Positions 26,461 to 33,274 of a stretch of DNA of 64,000 nt are shown here, piece by piece. This DNA is from Paludibacteraceae bacterium. GTDB taxonomy: Bacteria; Bacteroidota; Bacteroidia; Bacteroidales; Paludibacteraceae. The notes under the pieces were generated by a model, which saw only the letters and a list, made by a program, of their open reading frames with translations, ran no database searches and was not told the origin of the DNA. Position numbers and translations under genes: made by a program. The stretch covers positions 62,001 to 126,000 of the forward strand of contig JAFSMP010000040.1 in the NCBI GenBank assembly GCA_017447875.1. The letters are read 5' to 3'. The number at the start of each line of letters is the position of its first letter. Position 1 is the first letter of the stretch.

Positions 26461-27996
26461 TATCTTGACATATTAGCGGAGACCATCCGCAATAACTGGG
26501 ATCAACCGGCATTGACGGATTTTTACCTTACAGAAGACGGCAAATCCCAAGACACCTCGCGCGGTAACCATTATACCTACGGCGAGATGTACGAAAAAAT
26601 CGTACACGTGGCGGATTTTCTGACCAATCTGGGTTTGCAAAAAGGCGATCACATTGCCATCTGCGGCGCGAACTCTGCGCATTGGGTAATCGCGTATCTC
26701 GCTATCGCTAAGATGCAAGGTGTGTCTGTGACTATCATGCACTCGCTCCAACCTGACCAGATTGCGCAATTAATCGATTTCTCCGATGCAAAAGCGCTAT
26801 TTGTGGATGCGGAGTTATGGATGGAGTTGAAAGAGAAATCTTTACCGCAGGTGAAGAATGTGATTGGTTTGGAAGAATGGGGCATTTTGCGTGGCGAGAA
26901 GGTTAAAATCCCGAATCGTAAATCCCAAATCGAGAATCACGAATGCGGCTGGCCGGTATTCGAACCTAATACATTAGCGCATATCTGTTTCACCTCAGGT
27001 ACGACAGGCAAAGCGAAGGGCGCAATGTTATCTTTCGAGAACATCAGTTCTACCACGTGGTGTGTCAAAGCCGCATATCCTATCCGTAAAAACAAGAAAA
27101 TACTTTCCTATTTCCCATTAGCCCATGCTTTTGGTTTGGGATTGGAGATTGTAGTTCCGTTAGTATCCGGGGCAAGTATTTTTGTGTACCGAGACGAATT
27201 GCGCATAGAGAAAATCCCCAAAGCTATGCGAATTGTAAAACCGTATTTAGCGGTTATGGTGCCCATGATGTTGTCAAAGATTGCAGAAGGATCCATATTA
27301 AAATTGCTATTGTTGCGATTGCTGGGAATAAATTATATTGTTGTTGGAGGAGCTGGCGTCCCCGCGAGAATTGGTAAATTCATGAAGCGCATGCACATCC
27401 CTATTGCTCCCGGATATGGGATGACGGAGACTGTGGCTTTGATCTCTCTGATTACTCCTGATACGTATAGGGTAGGTGCTTCCGGAAAAGTATGTGATGC
27501 TCTTGAATGCCGCATCGCCCCTAATGGCGAGATCCTTGTCAAAGGCGAAAACGTTATGCTGGGCTATTACAAAGACCCCGAAGCCACAGCCGCTAAAATC
27601 GACAAGGACGGCTGGTTGCATACCGGCGATAAAGGCCATTTGGATGAAGACGGCTATCTGTATGTAGAAGGCCGTTTGGAGCAGGATATCATTGTGCTCC
27701 CTAACGGCGAGAACATCCGTCCGGATAACATCGAGGCGTTCATCAATGCGATGCCCGAAGTGAGAGAGTCTATTGTGCTGGCACGAGAAGGAAAACTGGT
27801 AGCTATCGTCGTTCCAGATTTGAAAATCATAAATTTGAAATTTGAAATCATAAATATAGGAGAGTTGCGCCGCAACATTCTCCGCGCGATCAATCCGCAG
27901 TTGCCTCTGTTTAGTCAGTTGTATGACGTCGAGATCACGGATGAGCCTTTACAGAGAACGGAAAAGCAGACGATAAAGCGGTATCTTTATTCGTAA
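26449..27996 (+). CDS. AMP-forming acyl-CoA/acyl-ACP ligase, 515 aa
   Basis: ANL-superfamily enzyme: P-loop 'FTSGTTGKAKG' (181-191), 'GYGMTET' (322-328), 'LHTGDKGHLDEDGYLYVEGR' (390-409) and a C-terminal Lys-rich end ('RTEKQTIKRYLY'), one lysine of which should be the adenylation lysine. Most like long-chain fatty-acid ligases. With a separate ACP upstream, a plausible role is loading an acyl group onto that carrier. Heptamer arrays encode residues about 153-167 and 457-470, both in surface loops by position in the family. Ends in an octamer array. Confidence 0.82.
   Translation: MTKNYLDILAETIRNNWDQPALTDFYLTEDGKSQDTSRGNHYTYGEMYEKIVHVADFLTNLGLQKGDHIAICGANSAHWVIAYLAIAKMQGVSVTIMHSLQPDQIAQLIDFSDAKALFVDAELWMELKEKSLPQVKNVIGLEEWGILRGEKVKIPNRKSQIENHECGWPVFEPNTLAHICFTSGTTGKAKGAMLSFENISSTTWCVKAAYPIRKNKKILSYFPLAHAFGLGLEIVVPLVSGASIFVYRDELRIEKIPKAMRIVKPYLAVMVPMMLSKIAEGSILKLLLLRLLGINYIVVGGAGVPARIGKFMKRMHIPIAPGYGMTETVALISLITPDTYRVGASGKVCDALECRIAPNGEILVKGENVMLGYYKDPEATAAKIDKDGWLHTGDKGHLDEDGYLYVEGRLEQDIIVLPNGENIRPDNIEAFINAMPEVRESIVLAREGKLVAIVVPDLKIINLKFEIINIGELRRNILRAINPQLPLFSQLYDVEITDEPLQRTEKQTIKRYLYS
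26906..26947. repeat. Heptamer array inside ligase gene, first (AAATCCC/GAATCNN type)
   Basis: Six 7-base units in frame just before the adenylation motif region. Confidence 0.8.
27817..27858. repeat. Heptamer array inside ligase gene, second (AAATCAT/AAATTTG type)
   Basis: Six 7-base units in frame within the C-terminal subdomain. Confidence 0.85.
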
Positions 27997-28025
27997 TAAC
28001 GTAACGACGTAATTACGGGATTACG
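27992..28025. repeat. Octamer array (CGTAATTA type)
   Basis: Four 8-base units; the stop codon of the ligase is in the first unit. Confidence 0.8.
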
Positions 28026-28062
28026 ACAAATAACATCATCAACCCCTCAAAACATCCTCTTT

Positions 28063-28803
28063 ATGAAAATCGGAATAGTCGGATATTATTGGTTAGATAC
28101 GTGGATTCTGGCGAATGTCATCCAACTTGTAACACAGGACTTCTGCAAACGATTTCTCAATATGCAGAATGATCCTTGTGGCCGTCAGTATGACCAGATG
28201 ACACAAGCCGCCCGTTCGTGCTCCGCGAACATCGCCGAAGGAAACTCGCGCCACTATACTTCGCGCGAAACCGAGATGAAACTGACGGATGTCGCTCGCG
28301 CAAGTCTCTCCGAACTAGCCAACGATTATATTAATTGGCTGCTGCAAGATGATCAGTTGCCATGGTCGGACAAGTCCGATCAATACATCGCTGTCGCGAC
28401 CCTTCCGCTTGATACGCCGGACTATAAAGATGATGTGCAGTACCAAAGTTCAAAGCATATTCTCGCGCAAAAGCATAAGTTCGACTCATGGCTGAAAACC
28501 GATGATTCCATGCAGGCCGCGCGATGCATATTAGTGCTATGTAATCGTCTCACGACGATGCTGAATAAGCAGATGGAGAAGCAATTATCTGCTTTTACCG
28601 CCGAAGGCGGCTTCACCGAAGCGCTTAGCAACGTGCGTCTCGAGCATCGTAAGCAGGAAAGTCTTTCGAAAGACGCGCCGCAATGCCCTGTTTGCGGCAA
28701 ACCGATGCTACAGCGCATCGCGAAGAAAGGCGCCAACTCCGGCAAACCCTTTTGGTCCTGCAGCGACTATCCTAACTGCACCGGAACAAGAAAAATGGAA
28801 TAA
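28063..28803 (+). CDS. Four-helix-bundle protein with C-terminal topoisomerase-type zinc finger, 246 aa
   Basis: The body resembles the S23 intervening-sequence/four-helix-bundle family ('YDQMTQAARSCSANIAEGNSRHYTSRETEMKLTDVARASLSELANDY', about 45-92). The end (about 209-246) is a C4 zinc finger of the topoisomerase I type: C-P-V-C-G-K-P-M then 'GKPFWSCSDYPNCTGT'. I recall this combination as the 'four helix bundle suffix domain' family. Nucleic-acid binding is likely; the biological role is not known. Flanked on both sides by octamer arrays. Confidence 0.8.
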   Translation: MKIGIVGYYWLDTWILANVIQLVTQDFCKRFLNMQNDPCGRQYDQMTQAARSCSANIAEGNSRHYTSRETEMKLTDVARASLSELANDYINWLLQDDQLPWSDKSDQYIAVATLPLDTPDYKDDVQYQSSKHILAQKHKFDSWLKTDDSMQAARCILVLCNRLTTMLNKQMEKQLSAFTAEGGFTEALSNVRLEHRKQESLSKDAPQCPVCGKPMLQRIAKKGANSGKPFWSCSDYPNCTGTRKME

Positions 28804-28812
28804 AAATCGGTT

Positions 28813-28846
28813 CATAATCCCGTAATTACGTAATCCCGTCATTACG
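28813..28846. repeat. Octamer array (CGTAATCC/CGTAATTA type)
   Basis: Four 8-base units between the zinc-finger gene and the DUF3737 gene. Confidence 0.8.
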
Positions 28847-28864
28847 AAAAAATCTGAATGCAAA

Positions 28865-29584
28865 ATGCTAATCTCTGACCAATATTTTGACGGCGAACGT
28901 CCTCTCTACGAGTCGCGCAACATCCGCTTGGAACGCGTGACCATCGGCGAAGGCGAGTCGGGGCTGAAGGAATCCCGGCATATCGAGGCCGTGGATTGTG
29001 AGTTCGAAGGCAAGTACGTTATCTGGGAATGCGAAGATGTCGAGTGCCGCAACTGCCACTTCGCCGAATCGGACCGGGCACCGCTGTGGTACAATCGCAA
29101 TATCCGTCTCTTCGACTGCATCATCGATGCCCCGAAAGCCTTCCGCGAGATAGACGGACTGACGCTTGAGCGCATAAAAATCACTGATGGAGCTGAAACC
29201 TTTTGGCACTGCCGCAACGGACAAATCGCTGACCTCAAAATGGAGAACGGGCTGTATGCTTTTATGCATGCGGAAGGTCTCCGTATCAGCCAAGTTTGGC
29301 TGATGGGAAAGTACATCTTCCAATACGCCCGCAATATTGAGATCCACAACGCTGTCTTCGATACCAAAGATGCCTTTTGGGAGTCCGAGAATTGCACCGT
29401 CTATGACTCCGACATCAAAGGAGAATATCTCGGCTGGTATTCCCGCAACCTCCGTCTTGTGCGTTGTCGTATATCCGGCACGCAGCCCCTCTGCTATTGC
29501 GATAACCTCATCCTCGACCACTGCACCTTCGCTCCCGATGCCGACCGTGCGCTGGAGAGGAGCAGTTATACCGTAATCCCGTAA
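28865..29584 (+). CDS. DUF3737 family beta-helix protein, apparently shortened, 239 aa
   Basis: Right-handed beta-helix protein: repeating strands such as 'SRHIEAVDCEFEGKYVIWECEDVECRNCHF', 'KAFREIDGLTLERIKITDGAETFWHC', 'GKYIFQYARNIEIHNAVFDTKDAFWESENCTVYDSDIKGEYLGWYSRNLRLVRC', ending 'LCYCDNLILDHCTF'. From memory, family members run some 40 residues further with a conserved C-terminal strand set; here the frame ends SSYTVIP, with the last codons and stop supplied by an octamer array. So the C-terminus seems replaced. Biochemical role of DUF3737 is not established. Confidence 0.8.
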   Translation: MLISDQYFDGERPLYESRNIRLERVTIGEGESGLKESRHIEAVDCEFEGKYVIWECEDVECRNCHFAESDRAPLWYNRNIRLFDCIIDAPKAFREIDGLTLERIKITDGAETFWHCRNGQIADLKMENGLYAFMHAEGLRISQVWLMGKYIFQYARNIEIHNAVFDTKDAFWESENCTVYDSDIKGEYLGWYSRNLRLVRCRISGTQPLCYCDNLILDHCTFAPDADRALERSSYTVIP

Positions 29585-29605
29585 TTACGTTGTCCCGAAA
29601 TTACG
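29572..29605. repeat. Octamer array ending the DUF3737 frame (CGTAATCC/CGTAATTA type)
   Basis: Four 8-base units; the first two encode the final residues and the stop codon. Confidence 0.8.
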
Positions 29606-29661
29606 ACAATTCGCTTAAAATGGAGAAAAAATCACTTTTCTTCATTTTTTTTGTCAAATTA

Positions 29662-29693
29662 TTTGGTTATATCTAAAATTATTTGTACTTTTG
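29662..29693 (+). promoter_or_regulatory. Promoter of hipBA pair 2
   Basis: TTTG 29662-29665, 20 bases, TACTTTTG 29686-29693; this rules out translation starts before about 29700. Confidence 0.8.
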
Positions 29694-29718
29694 CGGCGGA
29701 TTTATAGATATATCTAAT

Positions 29719-30069
29719 ATGATAGACTTGTATTTAGCATCGGACAAGGTCCTTTTAAAAGAAATAGGACAGAAGATAAAGCGCTTGCGCGTAGCGGCTA
29801 ATGTATCTCAAAAGGCGCTCGCGGAGCGGAGTGGAGTATCGGCTTTCAGCATTAGTCAGATAGAGAACGGAAGCAATCCTTCGTTGCTCACATTGCTGAT
29901 GATACTGCGTGCGCTAAATGCGCTGAATATGCTCTACTTGTTTTTCGAAGAAGAGCAATTGGATCCTATCGCGATGGCGGACTATCTAAAGTCTCATCCG
30001 CAGCCCAAACGAGCCAGTTCTTCTAAATCATCTATAGTTCAACCTTCAAAACCTGAATCAGAATGGTAA
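29719..30069 (+). CDS. hipB: HipB-like antitoxin/repressor, pair 2, 116 aa
   Basis: XRE helix-turn-helix ('IGQKIKRLRVAANVSQKALAERSGVSAFSISQIENGSNPSLLTLLMILRALNAL', about 16-70) followed by a Ser/Lys-rich tail. Start at 29719 (MIDLYLASDK) because the promoter lies over earlier in-frame codons. Overlaps hipA by seven bases. Low similarity to the pair-1 HipB beyond the fold, so the two modules probably do not cross-neutralise. Confidence 0.82.
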   Translation: MIDLYLASDKVLLKEIGQKIKRLRVAANVSQKALAERSGVSAFSISQIENGSNPSLLTLLMILRALNALNMLYLFFEEEQLDPIAMADYLKSHPQPKRASSSKSSIVQPSKPESEW

Positions 30070-31337
30070 ATGCTGAAGTGTTCTTATGGGGCGAGCGCTT
30101 AGGAGCGCTCGCATGGGATGAGCGCCGTAATGTGGCTGTTTTTCGCTATGATGAGAATTTTGCCACAAAGGGCATTGAGCCGTCCCCATTAATGATGCCG
30201 GTGGTAAGGAATAAGATTTATGAGTTCCCGGAATTACGTAGTAATACGTTTAGTGGCCTTCCTGGATTGCTTGCTGATGCGCTGCCGGATGCTTTCGGTC
30301 GGGCGTTGTTGGACAAATGGCTTGTTTCCGTAGGTAAATCGTTTGCTAATCCTATTGAGCGTCTCTGCTATCAAGGCAAGCGAGGCATGGGAGCCTTGGA
30401 GTTCGTGCCGGCATACGCTGATTATCTGGAGAAATCGGAAAAATTGGAGGTTGATTCGCTGATAGAAGTGGCTAATCAGGTCCTCCAAAACAAAGAGGAT
30501 TTCCACACGAATCTGCAAACGGATACACAAGAGGCGATCGCTAATATAATCAAAGTCGGCACCTCCGCCGGAGGACAGCGGGCAAAGGCTGTCATCGCTT
30601 ATAATGACGCGACCGGTGAAGTGCGCTCCGGACAGACTACTGCGCCGGAGGGCTTCGACTATTGGCTCATCAAACTCGATGGCGTGACCAATAAAGAACT
30701 TGGCGATCAGATGCATTTTGGTGAGATAGAATACGTCCATTACCTCGTGGCCAAAGCTGCAGGCATCAATATGACCGAGTGTCGTCTCTACCGCGAGCAC
30801 GACCGGGCGCACTTCATGACCCGCCGTTTCGATCGCGTCAACGGCCATAAACTCCATATGCAGACGCTCTGCGGTATTGCCCACTACGACTTTAATATGC
30901 TGCACGCCTATTCGTATGAGCAGGCTTTCGGCATCATGCGCCGCTTGCGACTTACGTATCCCGAAGCGGAAGAGTTCTACCGCCGTATGGTATTCAATGT
31001 GGTCGCTCGCAATCAGGATGACCACACGAAGAATACCTCCTTCCTTATGAACCGCAAAGGCGAATGGCGTCTCTCGCCGGCGTACGATATGTCCTGGGCA
31101 TATAACCCGAACGGCGGATGGACGGCTACTCACCAGATGTCTATCAATGGCAAGTGGGATTCCATCACCCGCGAGGATCTGCTCACCCTCGCTTCCGAGA
31201 TGAATGTCAAGCACGCCAAGCAGATCATCGACCAAGTCGTCGAAGCCGTCGCTCAATGGCCCCAACTCGCCCGCGAGCACTCCGACATCCCGCAATCCAC
31301 TATCGACCTTATCGAACGTACGCATGTGTATGTATAA
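30063..31337 (+). CDS. hipA: HipA-family kinase toxin, pair 2, 424 aa
   Basis: N-terminal subdomain 'NTFSGLPGLLADALPDAFGRALLDKWL' (61-87), Gly-rich loop 'GTSAGGQRAKA' (166-176), ATP lysine in 'YWLIKLDG' (K204), catalytic loop 'RNQDDHTKN' (316-324) and 'SPAYDMS' (D342). All active-site residues are kept. A different subfamily from the pair-1 HipA, judging by insertions and motif spacing. The unknown gene at 31368 follows after 30 bases and could be part of the same transcript. Confidence 0.87.
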   Translation: MVNAEVFLWGERLGALAWDERRNVAVFRYDENFATKGIEPSPLMMPVVRNKIYEFPELRSNTFSGLPGLLADALPDAFGRALLDKWLVSVGKSFANPIERLCYQGKRGMGALEFVPAYADYLEKSEKLEVDSLIEVANQVLQNKEDFHTNLQTDTQEAIANIIKVGTSAGGQRAKAVIAYNDATGEVRSGQTTAPEGFDYWLIKLDGVTNKELGDQMHFGEIEYVHYLVAKAAGINMTECRLYREHDRAHFMTRRFDRVNGHKLHMQTLCGIAHYDFNMLHAYSYEQAFGIMRRLRLTYPEAEEFYRRMVFNVVARNQDDHTKNTSFLMNRKGEWRLSPAYDMSWAYNPNGGWTATHQMSINGKWDSITREDLLTLASEMNVKHAKQIIDQVVEAVAQWPQLAREHSDIPQSTIDLIERTHVYV

Positions 31338-31367
31338 TTTTTGGATCTTTTTGGATTTTTTTGACCG

Positions 31368-32537
31368 ATGTTAGAAAATCATATTTTTGATGACCATATG
31401 CGCTACGAATCGCATCGTTTCATCTATTCCCCCGTGGATGGAGAACCCGTTGAAATGGGCGGTTTTCTGGGTGCAGCGGTCCTTGTGGCGCTGTTGGTGG
31501 ACACTCCCGAAGGCGATGCGCGCGGCATTGCCGTCGATAGCCCCGAGCAGCGCGAGCAGTTCTTCTTGCGCTATGATCGTGAAGTAAGGCGCGACGATTG
31601 GGGATACCTCGAGGCGGAGATTCGGCAACTCCGCGATTCATACGTTCAATTCGCCGTTGGTGAGACCCAATTGGCGGATATATGCCCGAATGTACGGTTG
31701 TTTAGTTTGGTACTGGAGCTTCTTACGGACTATATGCATCGCTTGGTCATGGAGGTGTACTGTGAGCACATCTGGGAGTACCAAGGCTGGGAGAGTCCTT
31801 TTGATCAATGGCTGTGGAAAGCCGCGCAGGCGGAAACGCGTCGGCAACGCTATCTTCATGTCGATTGGACCGATATGGCGTTGGTTGCCGAACTCGCTGA
31901 TTTCCCCGATGAAACCGAAGGAATCACGCTTCCTACTTTCTTCTTCGAAGGCGAAAAAGCCACCGACATCATGGAGCGCTATCTCCAATGGATCTCGGAC
32001 GAATATATCGCGATGAAGCAAGAGCTACCCGGCGCCAAAATCACTTCTGCCGACCGCAAATATATCTTCTCGCAGGAAACCGATTGGACCTTCCTGTCCG
32101 ATGAGATCGACCAATTATCGCCGTCTGAATGCAAAGAATGGCAGCGATGGCAGCGCGAATGGACCTCCTTCCTTACCGACCGACTTTTGCCCCAAAAAGA
32201 AATCCGCTTCTGGGAGACCGATGTGCCGGAAGAGGTGCAAGCACATCTCCTCTACCATCTCCAACTCATGGAGCAACATCCTGCCCATTTCCGGGACCTC
32301 ACTACTGCCGTCTATGCCATGCGCCAACTCGGATATATCCGCCGCAAATGCACCGACCATGACATCCGGCAGTGGCTTAGCGAGCACCTCAAAATCAACT
32401 ATACGGAGCGCAACAACGCCTCGCAGTTCCGGCGTGCCATGAAGGAACATGGTCGCTACACGCCGGAAGTGCGAGACGAGGTGATGGAGCTCGAGTCTAT
32501 GGGTTATTTCCGCTTTCAGACTCCCACAGAAGAATAA
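31368..32537 (+). CDS. Uncharacterised acidic protein, 389 aa
   Basis: I do not recognise the family. The protein is rich in Glu, Asp, Trp and Tyr, has no signal peptide or membrane helix and looks largely helical. Notable stretches are 'HRFIYSPVDGEPVEMGGFLGAAVLVALLVDTP' at the start and a C-terminal 'RDLTTAVYAMRQLGYIRRKCTDHDIRQWLSEHLKINYTERNNASQFRRAMKEHG' that resembles a DNA-binding or mobile-element helical domain only loosely. Codon usage resembles the housekeeping genes. Overlaps the 3' end of the convergent gene at 32497 by 41 bases. Confidence 0.65.
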   Translation: MLENHIFDDHMRYESHRFIYSPVDGEPVEMGGFLGAAVLVALLVDTPEGDARGIAVDSPEQREQFFLRYDREVRRDDWGYLEAEIRQLRDSYVQFAVGETQLADICPNVRLFSLVLELLTDYMHRLVMEVYCEHIWEYQGWESPFDQWLWKAAQAETRRQRYLHVDWTDMALVAELADFPDETEGITLPTFFFEGEKATDIMERYLQWISDEYIAMKQELPGAKITSADRKYIFSQETDWTFLSDEIDQLSPSECKEWQRWQREWTSFLTDRLLPQKEIRFWETDVPEEVQAHLLYHLQLMEQHPAHFRDLTTAVYAMRQLGYIRRKCTDHDIRQWLSEHLKINYTERNNASQFRRAMKEHGRYTPEVRDEVMELESMGYFRFQTPTEE

Positions 32538-32898
32538 GCCGCACAAAAATATCAAACTGCCCGATAATCCGTTTCCCTGTCACTGGGTCGGCATGCCCTT
32601 TCGCCTGCCGTACCCATCGTTCATACAACTCCTTATACCTCGGATGTTCGACATCGTGAATAATACGTGATGTCTCTTGACATGCAACTTGCCATTTGTT
32701 GCGCTGTACTTGCTCTGCGGATGTCCGCGGACTCCGCTTGTAATCCCGCTTATCCCTCGCAAATGCCTCTTTCGGGCCGCATTTGATAATCGTACCATCC
32801 GGTAAACGGAATTTTTTCTGTCGCATCACTATGCGATCTTTCGTACTGAGTTTGCCGGTCAAATCATCAATCCCGGCGGCTGTTGTGAAAATTGCCAT
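32497..32898 (-). CDS. Hypothetical protein, 133 aa, paired with the DUF3987 gene
   Basis: Basic in the first half ('KFRLPDGTIIKCGPKEAFARDKRDYKR', 'SAEQVQRNKWQVACQETSRIIHDVEHPRYKELYERWVRQAKGH'). Its start region shares the leader ATTAAAAACAATTAACATT directly before ATG with the DUF3987 gene at 34597, and both are preceded by the same hairpin repeats, so they look like parts of one mobile or REP-like locus. Function unknown. The tail overlaps the convergent gene. Confidence 0.6.
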   Translation of the reverse strand: MAIFTTAAGIDDLTGKLSTKDRIVMRQKKFRLPDGTIIKCGPKEAFARDKRDYKRSPRTSAEQVQRNKWQVACQETSRIIHDVEHPRYKELYERWVRQAKGHADPVTGKRIIGQFDIFVRLILLWESESGNNP

Positions 32899-33271
32899 AA
32901 TGTTAATTGTTTTTAATGGTTAATAATTATAGTTTTTTTTAGTATTGTGCCTTTCTCGCTCATTCTTGAGCGAGCCTCATGTCATTGTGCATTTTGGTCA
33001 TTCCTGGCTTCCAACCCTTAGTTGTTCCTTGGTTCATCCTTTGTTCTACCTTAGTTATTGCCCTTCCCATCGCCTACCTGTTCCCTATCTGAAACATTTG
33101 TCCCTTACGTCGGATACCATCCGACTCTCTATGTCTATTGCCGGTGGATGCCATCCGCCGATTTTCGTCATGACGGTTTGACGGTTTCTATCGCCTTTTT
33201 ATGCTTTCTTTTACTGTTCAATATGCTGATTTCGTGTGCTTTGTCTGGAAACCGTCAAAACCGTCAAACCG
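32899..33271. other. Intergenic region with hairpin and inverted repeats, no gene seen
   Basis: Contains the leader repeat (32898-32916), one copy of the CTCGCTCA/TGAGCGAG hairpin (32955-32974) and the left arm of a 17-base inverted repeat (33171-33187). Open frames on both strands look non-coding. Confidence 0.55.
32955..32974. repeat. Hairpin element with ATTGTGCCTTT flank
   Basis: Perfect stem CTCGCTCA/TGAGCGAG, loop TTCT. The copy with flanks (32940-32996) matches 34628-34682. Confidence 0.8.
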
Positions 33272-33274
33272 TCA
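33171..33274. repeat. 17-base inverted repeat (TGACGGTTTGACGGTTT)
   Basis: Left arm 33171-33187, right arm 33258-33274, exact reverse complements. The right arm includes the stop codon of the DUF3987 gene, so the structure may serve as its terminator. Each arm is itself a short direct repeat of an ACGGTTTG-type unit. Confidence 0.7.

Noticed and set aside
22122-27996. Canonical NRPS or polyketide cluster
   Set aside because: No adenylation-thiolation multidomain protein, no thioesterase and no phosphopantetheinyl transferase in view; only stand-alone parts are present.
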